From JBGNFV01 sp049645705 (GTDB lineage: Bacteria > Bacteroidota > Bacteroidia > Cytophagales > Cyclobacteriaceae), in NCBI GenBank assembly GCA_049645705.1, contig JBARUK010000042.1, positions 59,393 through 123,392 on the forward strand: a stretch of DNA of 64,000 nucleotides. Reading direction: 5' to 3'. A program made the translations under genes and the position numbers. Below are positions 45,401-55,034 of this stretch, in pieces; position 1 is the stretch's first letter, and each line of letters starts with the position of its first letter. The notes under the pieces are model-generated. The model did not search any database and was not told where the DNA came from. It worked only from the letters and a program-made list of their open reading frames with translations.

Positions 45401-46372
45401 ATGATATTAACGACAGAACAGTGGGACCTCTCCCACCTGCAGGAGCACCTGCAGTATGCGGTTGACCTGGAGTTCTGGACCATCCCCTTTTACATGTCCT
45501 GCATGTACTCGGTGGAAGACAGGACCAGTGAGGCATACCAGCTTATACGTACGGTGGTAAACCAGGAAATGCTGCACCTGCAGTGCGCGGCCAACATTGC
45601 CAATGTCTACGGCCTCTCCCCTACCTTTGAGGCGCCGGTGTATAAAGGCAAGGTCATTCCTCACCTGGCCTTTTCGGATGATGATAAAAAGGTGACAGCC
45701 AGATACGAGCCCTATACGGCGGAGATAGGTCCGCTGGATGAAAAGCACATAAATGCGATGTGCCTGATAGAGATACCGGAAGACGAAACGGGCCATAAGC
45801 CGAACCTGCACGACGATGTATCTGAATACGGGAGCATAGGCGAGTTTTACGAGGCTACGGCCTACGGAGCGGCCCAGCTTAGGGACCAGATAAAAGGCGG
45901 CCTGAAGCAGGTAGATTTCTTCTCGGCCTTCTACCGGCAGATCCCTTCACTGACTATTACGGAAAGCGGCGACCACGGATTCAGCCAGGTGAGCCTGCTG
46001 ATAGAGCTGATCACAGACCAGGGTGAGGGTGAAAAAAGCAAGGACCGGAAGAAGGGTGAGGTGAGTCTGACGAACCCCTTCCAAAACACGGCAGATGACC
46101 CCTGGCCGGACGATGATCATTTTGAGAAGTTCAATATGATCAAGGAGAATAAGAAAAAGCCCTCGATCTTTTCTGCAAAACCGGAGAAGGACTACAGTGC
46201 CAATGATAAGGAACTGCTGGAAATACAGATGAAGCAGTTTGACGGGCTGCGCGATGTACTGCAGCAGCTATTTAGCGGACAAAACCCGCAGAACTTCTTT
46301 CCTCTTATGGCCAGTGTGGGCGGTAGTATCCGCAACTGCTGGGAGCACGGCATTACGCCCAAATTCAGCTAA
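45401..46372 (+). CDS. Ferritin-like (VioB/iminophenylpyruvate dimer synthase type) protein
   Basis: 323 residues. YAVDLEFWTIPFYMSCMYSV and VVNQEMLHLQCAANIANVYG carry the glutamate and ExxH motifs of a four-helix ferritin-like di-iron fold, in the arrangement seen in the ferritin-like domain of VioB/RebD. IKGGLKQVDFF with the later E and H residues completes the second half. Such domains are often found upstream of LodA/GoxA oxidase genes. The LodA-type gene begins 28 bases downstream, indicating an operon. It may help mature or protect the quinone enzyme, or act on its product; this is inferred from position. Confidence 0.8.
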   Translation: MILTTEQWDLSHLQEHLQYAVDLEFWTIPFYMSCMYSVEDRTSEAYQLIRTVVNQEMLHLQCAANIANVYGLSPTFEAPVYKGKVIPHLAFSDDDKKVTARYEPYTAEIGPLDEKHINAMCLIEIPEDETGHKPNLHDDVSEYGSIGEFYEATAYGAAQLRDQIKGGLKQVDFFSAFYRQIPSLTITESGDHGFSQVSLLIELITDQGEGEKSKDRKKGEVSLTNPFQNTADDPWPDDDHFEKFNMIKENKKKPSIFSAKPEKDYSANDKELLEIQMKQFDGLRDVLQQLFSGQNPQNFFPLMASVGGSIRNCWEHGITPKFS

Positions 46373-46400
46373 TCACTCTACCAACCAAACGACACTAACC

Positions 46401-48446
46401 ATGGCTAATAAAACAGTATTCAGGGTACACCCTACTATAAATTTTGCCCGCTTCGGCACCAGCGACGAGTACTACCTCTCGCCAGAATCCAGCGCCGGCC
46501 TGCCGCAAAAAGGTACGGAGATCACTGGGGGCCTGCCCATAAATAAGGGTACGGAAAACGAACCGGTCACAAGCAGTGACCTGCGCGATGCAGACGGCAA
46601 CCTGAAAAAGCAGGCGGCGAGGTTTCGCCTCTATGCCTATGAGCTAAAGGACGAACCTACCTACCCGGAAGGCGGCGGCACGGAAATAACGCTGGGCACG
46701 AAACTACCGGACGGCCGCAAGGTGACGGACATGCTGTGGACGACGCACCTGGCAAATAAGAAGGCGGCGGCTTACATAGTGGTAAACAACCAGGGGGTAA
46801 AGGCCTACAAGGACGGAAAGGTGCCACAACGCCGAAACCCGGAAGAGCACGGCGACATAGATGCCCCCTCACGCCTGAACAAACTGATGATAGATGCGGG
46901 GCCGAGGGCCATATCTGCAGCGAATAAGGGAAAGGCGAAATTTAACGGAAAGGACACCCCCTCGGCAGTAGATAAAAAGGGAAATATACAGAAGTATAAG
47001 GACTACCCGGTGCGCTTTCCGGCAGACGTAAACGACGAACTGTTCGAGCCCTCCGGCCCGCTGAACACGCTGGGCGAAATGCTGACGGACGAGAAAGGAC
47101 GCCTGCTGGTGCTGTCGAGCAGCGGTAATACGGCAGGGCAGTATGATGAATACGGCGTGCCGATACAACTGACGGGTGACCTGAACAATGTGGGCTGGTA
47201 CGACTCGGCGGCAGACGGCCCGGTGTCGGTGACGCTGAAGTTTGACGATGGGTCTACGGAAGAGGCATACGGCGGCTGGGTAGTGTGCGGTGACCCCTCC
47301 TACGCGCCCCAGATCAGGAACGTGGTGTCGGTATGGGACGATGTGTTTGATGTATGGGTGCGAAAGCTGAAGCTGATGCCGGACCTGTATAATAAGAAAG
47401 AGAAATACAATGAGGACTACAAGGCCTCGTTCGGACGGGATGTGAAGCCGGTGTTTGTGGCCTCTACGCTGCAGCGCTGGACGGCAAACCTGCCGGAGAT
47501 GGCCCTGCGGGCCCATGCGGCGGTGGATAGCATCACGGAAACAGACGACCCGCGAAGCACGATCATGGCTGGGCTGAACTTTCTGCGTAACCCCTTTAAA
47601 GACGAAACGAACATAGGTGCTCCGCTGATGCCGCTATCGCTGGGCGAGGCGGGTACGTCATTTCTAACGGTGACGAAAACGCAGTACTTCCTGCTGGAAC
47701 AGTGGAGCAAAGGCAGGTTTGAGAAAGGTGATGGTGCTGAAATGGGACCCGGTGAGCTGCTGGACATGGCCTCACTGTCTAACTGCCTGGGCGGACGGTA
47801 CGTACCGGGCATAGAGGTGAGCTATACGCTGCGCTCCCCGGAACTGTACTACACGAGCTGGCACAAAACGGGGCCTTTCCGGGTGAAGCATAAGCCGCTG
47901 GCCTACGACAAGGCGAACCAGGACAGCCCCTTCCTTACGAGCGGATGGATACCGAAGCACCAGATGAAGGACGGCCTGGAACCGGGAGATATCTCCAAGT
48001 TTATGGCGATACCCTGGCAGACGGACTACAACTCCTGCTCTATACACCAGACGCTGATCAATACGAACGGGGTAAATGAAAGTAATGGTGCAGCGAGTAC
48101 GCTGTACTGGTCATGGCCTTCGCAGCGGCCGGATGCGGTGTACGTAGCGGAGGAAGTATACAATAATGTACTACCGAAGCAGCGCTGGTCTATCCGTGGC
48201 CCCGGTACGTATGCCGTGAACCCTGCCTCTGCGGCTACCTTTCAGGATCCGCTGCACTCCCTTACGGGCTGGGACAAGATCGGGATCATAGTACAGGGCA
48301 CGAACATAGACACGGCCAACGGCCCCTACTCGGCACATATGTACCTGGAAACGCAGGGCAAGCTTACCCGCCCGGGCGATGCGAGCGACCCGGTAGCCTC
48401 ATGGCCGTTTAATGCAAACCCGAGTAAGAAAAGCAGAAAGCACTAG
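46401..48446 (+). CDS. LodA/GoxA family CTQ-dependent amino-acid oxidase
   Basis: 681 residues from ATG 46401; a longer frame from 46239 overlaps the upstream gene and is rejected because the family N-terminus starts FRVHPTINFARFGTS. LodA enzymes oxidatively deaminate an amino acid (lysine epsilon-amine or glycine), releasing hydrogen peroxide. The cofactor is cysteine tryptophylquinone formed in the protein itself: C462 in LSNCLGGRYVPGIE and W572 (or W570) in YWSWPSQRPDAVY are the expected partners. There is no signal peptide, as in the family. The flavoprotein needed for cofactor formation follows with a one-base overlap. The substrate cannot be read from the sequence. Confidence 0.92.
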   Translation: MANKTVFRVHPTINFARFGTSDEYYLSPESSAGLPQKGTEITGGLPINKGTENEPVTSSDLRDADGNLKKQAARFRLYAYELKDEPTYPEGGGTEITLGTKLPDGRKVTDMLWTTHLANKKAAAYIVVNNQGVKAYKDGKVPQRRNPEEHGDIDAPSRLNKLMIDAGPRAISAANKGKAKFNGKDTPSAVDKKGNIQKYKDYPVRFPADVNDELFEPSGPLNTLGEMLTDEKGRLLVLSSSGNTAGQYDEYGVPIQLTGDLNNVGWYDSAADGPVSVTLKFDDGSTEEAYGGWVVCGDPSYAPQIRNVVSVWDDVFDVWVRKLKLMPDLYNKKEKYNEDYKASFGRDVKPVFVASTLQRWTANLPEMALRAHAAVDSITETDDPRSTIMAGLNFLRNPFKDETNIGAPLMPLSLGEAGTSFLTVTKTQYFLLEQWSKGRFEKGDGAEMGPGELLDMASLSNCLGGRYVPGIEVSYTLRSPELYYTSWHKTGPFRVKHKPLAYDKANQDSPFLTSGWIPKHQMKDGLEPGDISKFMAIPWQTDYNSCSIHQTLINTNGVNESNGAASTLYWSWPSQRPDAVYVAEEVYNNVLPKQRWSIRGPGTYAVNPASAATFQDPLHSLTGWDKIGIIVQGTNIDTANGPYSAHMYLETQGKLTRPGDASDPVASWPFNANPSKKSRKH

Positions 48447-49600
48447 TGCCGCACAATTGCCTGTCACAAGTATATGATGTTGTCATCCTGGGCGGAGGGC
48501 CCGCCGGCCTTAGTACGGCCGTAGCCCTCCGTCGGCTGACGAGTCTGTCCGTAGCGGTGTATGAAGCGGCCCCGCCGGGTACGCAGCGTATAGGTGAGAG
48601 CTGCCCGCCTGACATACTTATGCTATTGTCACAGCTAGGCCTGGCAGATGCATTTCGCAGCGGGCCACATATGCCTTTTCCCGGCTTTGCCTCCCTGTGG
48701 GGCAGCCCCCGGGTGGGGTATAATGACTTTATCACTTCCCCCCTTGGCTCCGGCTGGCGGCTGGATCGCCCGGCTTTCGATACCATGCTGGCTGAGGCTG
48801 CACAAGCAGCGGGAGCAGATGTCTGCTTCTCTACCCGCTTTATCAGTGCTACGCCACTACCGGGCGGTGGCCACAAGCTGCAACTGAAGGGCAAGGGAGG
48901 TGATAAACCTGTAGACGTAACGGCCCGCTACGTGGTAGATGCCACCGGCGCCAGGGCGCGCTTTGCTGCCTCCGTTGGTATAGCCAGGGAGCAGGCAGAG
49001 GAGCTCTCGGCCTATGTGCAATTTGCTAAAGTGGAGCAGGGCACGCTTACGGGTCGCGTACTGCTGGAAAGTAAGCCCTACGGCTGGTGGTACTGCGCTG
49101 CGCTGCCGGGCAACCAGGTAGTGACTATGCTGGTAGCGGAGGCAGACACGGTAAGCCAGCTACGGAATGATAAGCAGGGCGAGCTATACCGGCATGCCCT
49201 TGAAAATACGCACCTGGTGGGGCCATCACTACATGAACTTAGCCTCTCCTCTCCTCACGCGCACACCTGGCCCGTAGTGTCCGGATGCCTGCCACAGGTG
49301 CAGGGCAGGGACTGGATAGCGGTAGGCGATGCGGCTGCCTCGTATGATCCTGTTCCCGCCCAGGGCATCTATAAGGCCCTGAGCCACGGCATAGCTGCCG
49401 CGAAGGAGATGGCCGCCATATTTGATGATGAAAGTTATACACCGGGACAGTATCAAACCTACGTGTATACCTCCTACCAGACCTACCTGCAGCACAGACA
49501 TGACCTCTACGCCAGGGAACTACGCTGGCAGGATGCTGAATTCTGGCGCAACCGGCTGGCCCGGCGTGCGGAAGATATGGTGAGTGGCTCGGAGGGTTAG
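48446..49600 (+). CDS. LodB-type FAD-dependent oxidoreductase
   Basis: 384 residues. FAD-binding GGGPAGLSTAVALRRL at residues 13-30 and a VAVGDAAAS-like GD motif (WIAVGDAAASYDPVPAQG) place it in the flavin monooxygenase/tryptophan-halogenase-like group to which LodB belongs. LodB proteins make the tryptophylquinone in LodA. It starts at GTG 48446, overlapping the last base of the LodA stop codon, so the two are translationally coupled. No halogenase-specific WxWxIP motif was seen. Confidence 0.9.
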   Translation: MPHNCLSQVYDVVILGGGPAGLSTAVALRRLTSLSVAVYEAAPPGTQRIGESCPPDILMLLSQLGLADAFRSGPHMPFPGFASLWGSPRVGYNDFITSPLGSGWRLDRPAFDTMLAEAAQAAGADVCFSTRFISATPLPGGGHKLQLKGKGGDKPVDVTARYVVDATGARARFAASVGIAREQAEELSAYVQFAKVEQGTLTGRVLLESKPYGWWYCAALPGNQVVTMLVAEADTVSQLRNDKQGELYRHALENTHLVGPSLHELSLSSPHAHTWPVVSGCLPQVQGRDWIAVGDAAASYDPVPAQGIYKALSHGIAAAKEMAAIFDDESYTPGQYQTYVYTSYQTYLQHRHDLYARELRWQDAEFWRNRLARRAEDMVSGSEG

Positions 49601-49810
49601 CAATAAAACAGGTACTGGAGTTAATCTAGGCCGGAAGTAGATGTACCGGATAAATGACATCTGCTTTTAGAACAAAAAGTTCAGTATTACTCGCTGGAAG
49701 TATAGTTTGGATTGCATGATCATTTTTTTATTTTATGCATAAGACATAGCACATAAGTACTTCAATACTAATGTGTTAAGTCGATTTTTTTTAACTAAAG
49801 ACTATTTTTT

Positions 49811-50020
49811 ATGAAGAAAGCAAAAATGACCCTTGATAAACTAAAGGTGAACAGCTTTGTAACCGGATCGGAAAAAGTGAAGGGCGGAACACGCTGGTCT
49901 ATGTACGACTGTCCGCACACTGGTGCGCCTTCGCTGGACTACATTGGATGTAACTCTCTAAATGATTTCTATTGTGACCTGCAGCCAGATCCGGGTTTCG
50001 AAGATGATCCGTTCGGATAA
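49811..50020 (+). CDS. Lanthipeptide-type precursor P3
   Basis: 69 residues. Leader MKKAKMTLDKLKVNSFVTGS fits the same pattern as P1, P2 and P4, and KGG at residues 24-26 is a likely cleavage point. The putative core has three cysteines (YDCPHTG, IGCNS, FYCDL) with S/T partners and ends in an acidic tail. It follows the LodA/LodB pair on the same strand after 210 bases and is followed by its own terminator, so expression may be separate. No LanB/LanC is nearby. Confidence 0.75.
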   Translation: MKKAKMTLDKLKVNSFVTGSEKVKGGTRWSMYDCPHTGAPSLDYIGCNSLNDFYCDLQPDPGFEDDPFG

Positions 50021-50030
50021 TTTAACAATG

Positions 50031-50060
50031 AGGCTATCTCTTATATGGGATAGCCTTTTT
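50031..50060 (+). terminator. Rho-independent terminator of precursor P3
   Basis: AGGCTATC / GATAGCCT stem with a 10-base loop and a following run of T, 11 bases after the stop codon. Confidence 0.8.
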
Positions 50061-50335
50061 TATGGGCAAATGATTAGAAAGGTTAATTAGCCATATAATA
50101 GCTCCTGCTAGAGCGAGAATTCTCACCGTTCCATGCGATTCGTGTCTCATTGGATGGCATGCTCATATCCATCTTAATAATTTCAGTCTGCTTTGACTCC
50201 CCCGGATTGCCGGACTCCGCCTGTACGCAGGCCCACCCCAAAGCGTGGAATTTATCACCAAGCTGGTTTTAAGTTGTTTACGTCGTTAGCCTGACGGCTA
50301 TGCTCCCAAACGAATAGTACTTGTGTAGTGCCAGC

Positions 50336-50470
50336 GATTGACTGAGCACCCTATCGCTGGGTTCCCACTGCGTGGCGCCCACTGCATGGCGCCCATTGCA
50401 TGGCGCCCACTGCATTCGCGCCCATTGCATGTCGCCCGCTATTCAGCGGGGACAGGCACCAGACGATAAT
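50336..50470. repeat. Hairpin-repeat remnant
   Basis: Several GGCGCCCATTGCATGGCGCCC-like short units in tandem and a final hairpin CCCGCT-ATTC-AGCGGG followed by GACAGGCACCAGACGAT, the island end signature. No gene in 50061-50579. Confidence 0.7.
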
Positions 50471-50579
50471 TACTGTATCGGGAGTATATAATTAGCAGAA
50501 TATTTTCACTATAAGCGACTTAGAGTGGAAAGTTTGATCTTTTAAAAATTAATTGGCATATTAATCTAAAAATGGCACA

Positions 50580-53447
50580 ATGAAAATATCTATAACCCTC
50601 ACCCTTCTTTTACTATCCCAGGTTCTGTATGCACAGGAACGGCTAACTGACTGGCTATCTGCACCAGGAACGGAAAGTGCCGATCCTGCCAACTTTTATG
50701 AGTATGATGGTAATCTGTATTTCACTGCGTATCACGAGCTGTACGGTACGGAGATATGGAAGTACGATGGGCAGTCAGACCCCGCGCTGCTCAGGGACAT
50801 ACGGCTGCAAACGGATAAGGCATCTCTCTTTACTGACCCGGTAGAAATGGACGGAAACCTGTACTTCCGGGCAAGTGACCAGGAGTATGGCTGGCAGGTA
50901 TGGCGTACGGACGGGACTGAGCAGGGAACTATTCGTGTGACGGACCTGCCCAATGTTTACGATATAGATGTAGCTGATTCATTACTGATCATCAATACCG
51001 CAGCAGGCAGTGCTTCCGGCTACCACCGCTTATATGTATACGACGGCATGGAGGGTGAGCCGGAACTGATAAGGGATGACCGGGCCTACGACTTTAACAA
51101 AGGCGGCAGTGCCGGGGGCTACTATTTTTTTGATATACGTATAGGGGCTACCACATATGTATGGCGAACGAACGGTACGGCGGAAGGGACTATGATGGTG
51201 GCGGAGGGTATCCCGCTGGAGTATATACCCTCAGGAGACCGTATGCTGATAGTACTGAAAACTTCACCCCTGCTGCCTGAGGGTACGGAGACGGGGCTGG
51301 TGAGTACGGACGGCACACCGGAAAACACCTCATTCATAGCTGGGCTGACTAACAATTATGTGACTAAAGAGAGTGTGAGTGCTGTTACTATAAACGGCGA
51401 CGCTTACATTAGCTTACACGCACGATCCGCCAGGGAGTACGCCGTATACCGTACAGACGGTACGGCAGCAGGTACCAATAGGCTCAATACGCCCTCTACC
51501 GACCTGAGATATAATACCGCATCATCACTATACAAGGACGGTGATAACCTGGTATACATATGGGCAGGCGGGCCGAATACCTGGGCCGTACTTCATACCT
51601 ACAATACGGTTACTGAAACTTACTCTACACTTACGCTGCAGCCGGATGAGGTCACGAGTAATCCTTACAGAAGCTATATAGCTGACGGCGGTAGTGGCCG
51701 GCTGGTAGTAGGTGTACCGGACCGGAACTATCTGGTGAGTGCAGACAAAATGTCTTTCCAGGAGATTACTTCGGACTTCTCTGTACAGGAAGCCATCCAC
51801 TACCAGGGCGATACCTACTCCCGCGCCACAGTGGGCGATGCCGGATCGGAGCTGGCTGTTATTCGTGAAAACAGCAGTACCGTGGAGCTGGCAGCCGATG
51901 TAAACGCAGTGCCTTTCAGTGCTTTTGACCATTCAGGCATTACTTTGTTTGAAGACAATGGCCTGCTGTATATAAATCCCGACCGGCAGGATGTGGCAGA
52001 GGACTACTTCCTGTATGACCCGTCTAACAGCCAGTTCAGCCCGCTGAGCTTTCCCGAAGGCCTGCCGGAAAGCGGCCGGTGGTTTACTACCATACACGCA
52101 GGTGACTATAACTATTACATAGATATTATAAACAATGAAGCAGTGATACGCCGGATCAATGTATTTGATAAGACGGTGAGCACAGTGGAGTATGACTTTG
52201 GTTCGGTAGAAAAAATAGACCTTATTACTGGTTTTCAGAACAAGCTCTACTTTACTGTAAAATACACAGACGGCCCCGTCTACCTGTACACTGTAGACAA
52301 CGATGGCACTGTAGTGTTGGTAGACAGGCTGCCACTTGCGTCATTACCTACTCCTCCATACATTGCTACCCATTCGGTGGTAGAGTATGACACGACCAGT
52401 GAGTATATGTACTATGTAACGTATGACAGGAATGCCACCCCCTCTCCTAATATAGACCCGGCCTATTTCTCCTATGTATTATTCCGGACAGATGGTACCC
52501 CTGAAGGCACCATTCAGCTGGCCAGAAGCGGTGTTACGGTAGGTAACCTTACCCCCGTGGGCAATAAGCTGTACTTTGCCGAGACTTTTACCCTCTGGGT
52601 CACTGACGGCACGCAGCAAGGTACCACAGAGGTAGAGCCCGATGGCTCGAATATGAGCGTACCCCAGCCCCAGTACGAGCCTATTGTATACCAGGACTAC
52701 CTGGTGTATGGCTTTGGCAGAGACCTGATCATAACAGACGGTACGGTAGAAAATGCCCGGCGTATAGAGAATTTTTACAACGGACCCGGCGAGTACCAAC
52801 CATCATCTGAGCCTTTCCCATATATCATAGCTGACAGTACGCTGTACCTGGCGGGCAATGATGGCGTACACGGCCTGGAACTGTTTAAGCTGGAGGGGCC
52901 GGAGGGTGACCTGCAGTTGGTAAAAGACATCAATCCGGGACCGGCCAGCTCCTACCCTTCATCCTTTGCCGCAGACAGTAGCACTATATACTTCAGTGCC
53001 TATACTGAGGCAAACGGGTATGAAGTGTGGTACAGCGGAGGTATGGAGGACAATACCCAATTGCTATATGATGTCATACCCGGCGCGGTAAGCTCAGAGC
53101 CCTCGGATCTGGTGGTAATAGGTGAGAATATCTATTTTCTGGCAAATACGTCGGCCTACGGACGGCAACTGTTTAAGGGCGAGCAGGTGGTAACCGGCCT
53201 GTCCCTGTACCCCGACCGGCCTGTGCAGCTTATGGCCTACCCTAACCCATCACAGGACTACATCGCTATAGATGCTGCGGCCAGGGTGCATGGCCTGAAA
53301 GTGTATGATATGCGCGGCAGGCAGTTTCGTATAGATGCGCCGGACGGGGACAATGTATTAAATATAGGCCATCTGCCCACGGGCATATACCTCATCACAG
53401 GGTATGCTGGCAAGGAGCTGTTTCAGGTCAGGATTATTAAGTATTAG
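50580..53447 (+). CDS. Secreted ELWxxDGT-repeat protein with type IX (type A) sorting tail
   Basis: 955 residues with a signal peptide (LTLLLLSQVLYAQ). Repeats of the form EIWKYDG, QVWRTDGTEQGT, LWVTDGTQQGT and FRTDGTPEGT run through the protein, giving beta-propeller or hyalin-like ELWxTDGT domains. The last 75 residues (YPNPSQDYIAIDA, LKVYDMRGRQ, LPTGIYLITG) form the type A type IX secretion signal, so it should cross the outer membrane. Role probably adhesive or structural. It lies between two precursor genes but has no obvious functional link to them. Confidence 0.92.
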   Translation: MKISITLTLLLLSQVLYAQERLTDWLSAPGTESADPANFYEYDGNLYFTAYHELYGTEIWKYDGQSDPALLRDIRLQTDKASLFTDPVEMDGNLYFRASDQEYGWQVWRTDGTEQGTIRVTDLPNVYDIDVADSLLIINTAAGSASGYHRLYVYDGMEGEPELIRDDRAYDFNKGGSAGGYYFFDIRIGATTYVWRTNGTAEGTMMVAEGIPLEYIPSGDRMLIVLKTSPLLPEGTETGLVSTDGTPENTSFIAGLTNNYVTKESVSAVTINGDAYISLHARSAREYAVYRTDGTAAGTNRLNTPSTDLRYNTASSLYKDGDNLVYIWAGGPNTWAVLHTYNTVTETYSTLTLQPDEVTSNPYRSYIADGGSGRLVVGVPDRNYLVSADKMSFQEITSDFSVQEAIHYQGDTYSRATVGDAGSELAVIRENSSTVELAADVNAVPFSAFDHSGITLFEDNGLLYINPDRQDVAEDYFLYDPSNSQFSPLSFPEGLPESGRWFTTIHAGDYNYYIDIINNEAVIRRINVFDKTVSTVEYDFGSVEKIDLITGFQNKLYFTVKYTDGPVYLYTVDNDGTVVLVDRLPLASLPTPPYIATHSVVEYDTTSEYMYYVTYDRNATPSPNIDPAYFSYVLFRTDGTPEGTIQLARSGVTVGNLTPVGNKLYFAETFTLWVTDGTQQGTTEVEPDGSNMSVPQPQYEPIVYQDYLVYGFGRDLIITDGTVENARRIENFYNGPGEYQPSSEPFPYIIADSTLYLAGNDGVHGLELFKLEGPEGDLQLVKDINPGPASSYPSSFAADSSTIYFSAYTEANGYEVWYSGGMEDNTQLLYDVIPGAVSSEPSDLVVIGENIYFLANTSAYGRQLFKGEQVVTGLSLYPDRPVQLMAYPNPSQDYIAIDAAARVHGLKVYDMRGRQFRIDAPDGDNVLNIGHLPTGIYLITGYAGKELFQVRIIKY

Positions 53448-53519
53448 GAGCGGGTGCAGAGATGCGTACAGCTTTCAATTATAAGTATTTTATTCAGTAT
53501 TAAACTGAGCTATACAGGT

Positions 53520-53579
53520 ATGAAGAAAGAACGATTGGCCCCTCGTGAATTTCAGACATACAGTTTTGTGTACCTCTGA
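53520..53579 (+). CDS. Leader-only ORF resembling lanthipeptide leaders
   Basis: 19 codons from ATG 53520. MKKERLAPREFQTYSFVYL has the same spacing of key residues as P1-P4 (K-K..L..[LF]...SFV), then stops where a core would begin. It may be a decayed fifth precursor or chance; the bases after the stop give no cysteine-rich core in any frame. It lies 280 bases upstream of P4 in the same orientation. The rest of 53448-53799 holds no gene. Confidence 0.3.
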   Translation: MKKERLAPREFQTYSFVYL

Positions 53580-53799
53580 CTCAATAGATAACTAATAAAA
53601 GCTTTGTTATTGCGGGCAGACCTGGTTAGCATCCGGCTTCTGTTCCGCAGTAAAGTTTGTCCCTGTCATACGCATCTTTTCTTTCAAAACCTTCATTGTT
53701 TCACCCTACGAGGTATTTCAGAATAGAGGGGTAACCCCTATGTCATTTCCCATAACTACCTGATAGATTGTAGCTTTTATAAATAAATCAAATCTTGTT

Positions 53800-53934
53800 A
53801 TGAAAAAGCAAAAAATAAGTTTGCAAAAGCTGAAGGTAAACAGCTTTACCCCGATAGCACAAAATATGATCAAGGGTGGAGACTCTGAAAAGACAGATCA
53901 CTATTTGTGCACGTTTCATTGTTACGAAGCGTAA
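53800..53934 (+). CDS. Lanthipeptide-type precursor P4
   Basis: 44 residues: leader MKKQKISLQKLKVNSFTPIA, then NMIKGG with a double glycine at residues 26-27, and a 17-residue core containing two cysteines (YLCTFHCYEA). The leader shares LxKLKVNSF with P3. Its start at 53800 is preceded by an AT-rich region without a clear ribosome site, as usual in Bacteroidota. A terminator follows at 54061-54088. No modification gene is adjacent. Confidence 0.75.
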   Translation: MKKQKISLQKLKVNSFTPIAQNMIKGGDSEKTDHYLCTFHCYEA

Positions 53935-54060
53935 GCTTTAAAGAAGTCTTATTATCTTTCAATGGGCAATGTGACGGTAGTATCCTATCGGGTAACAGCT
54001 CTATTTTGGGTACTTATATTTTTGCCTTGCTCCCAATTGACTATAATCATACAGACATAA

Positions 54061-54088
54061 AAAAAAGCAGGCATCAGCCTGCTTTTTT
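54061..54088. terminator. Bidirectional terminator between P4 and the convergent gene
   Basis: AAAAAAGCAGGC / GCCTGCTTTTTT around ATCA, with A and T runs in both directions; it serves the + strand precursor and the - strand gene at 54114. Confidence 0.85.
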
Positions 54089-54113
54089 ATGTAATACTCA
54101 ACTGGCTATTGAT

Positions 54114-55034
54114 CTAAGCCTTGCCAATAAACTCAAGCGTATTAAGCCCTACATGTGGCCAGTTTACCTGTGCGGTGGTTTCGGTAGCAGGAAACACCAG
54201 GTTAATATCCTGTGAGTACTGAAGCTGCTTGCTGCCGTCTTCCAGTGTCTGGATCCAGTAGGTACAGACCATTTTATTGGCGTCTATGTGATCCTGTATG
54301 AAAGGGATATTCAGTATACCTCCCGTACCGTTCTTTGAGGATAGGTCGAGGGTGATCAGATCGGTGATCTTTTTACCGTCGATAGCCTTCTGCAATGAGC
54401 CGTTAGGGTTTCTTATGTCGAAATCAGCAAACCCGACATGATCATTATTATACTGACCTTCTGAATAACCAAAGGGCAGCGACCCTTCCACGCCTGATGG
54501 CATCACACTTGAAGCAGGGATTTTAAAATCACCCGTGTTCTGCGTCTGAGAAGATTTACCCAGGAGCAAAATGGAATTACCGTGGGGTATGGTGCCCAGC
54601 CTGCCGATATTAAGGGTATTGTCTTCGTTGAAATTGGTAATATTTAGCAGCATTCCCGTTTCAGCGTGTAGCTCTACTCCTTTACCAAATCCACGTTCAT
54701 TACAGAATTCAGTGTCGCAATCGCTAAAGACCCTTTGCTCGTAGATGAGACCGGTTACCTGCTGTACACTTTCTTCTCCATCTATAAAAGGTCCCCTGTT
54801 ACCAGCCATAACAGCGGGCGTAAACTTCAGCTCCTCATAGTAAGGTATCACTTCTAATATGAAGCCTCCCCTGCCCGGCCCGGGCACGGCTATGACGTTC
54901 CAGCCGGTTCCGGAGCCCTTTTTACTATGCCATTCGCCCTGCAGTGACTTGAGTGCTCCCAGGTCAGTGTCAGATACCTCGGAGGCAGACAGTATCTTGG
55001 CTCCGCGAGGGAGGTTGTTGAATTGCTTTTCCAT
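54114..55034 (-). CDS. Beta-rich protein, possibly heme-binding/FABP-like
   Basis: 306 residues, no signal peptide. The start MEKQFNNLPRGAKILSASEV leads to SLQGEWHSKKGSGTGWNVIA and LEVIPYYEELKFTP, a pattern I associate with nitrobindin-like or lipocalin-type 10-stranded barrels. GVELHAETGMLLNITNF and GLIYEQRVFSD are further strands. The family call is tentative and no ligand residue can be assigned. It is convergent with precursor P4 and shares its terminator. No operon partner. Confidence 0.55.
   Translation of the reverse strand: MEKQFNNLPRGAKILSASEVSDTDLGALKSLQGEWHSKKGSGTGWNVIAVPGPGRGGFILEVIPYYEELKFTPAVMAGNRGPFIDGEESVQQVTGLIYEQRVFSDCDTEFCNERGFGKGVELHAETGMLLNITNFNEDNTLNIGRLGTIPHGNSILLLGKSSQTQNTGDFKIPASSVMPSGVEGSLPFGYSEGQYNNDHVGFADFDIRNPNGSLQKAIDGKKITDLITLDLSSKNGTGGILNIPFIQDHIDANKMVCTYWIQTLEDGSKQLQYSQDINLVFPATETTAQVNWPHVGLNTLEFIGKA

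Noticed and set aside
46239..46400. Upstream extension of the LodA gene
   Set aside because: It lies inside the ferritin-like gene in another frame; the family homology starts at ATG 46401.
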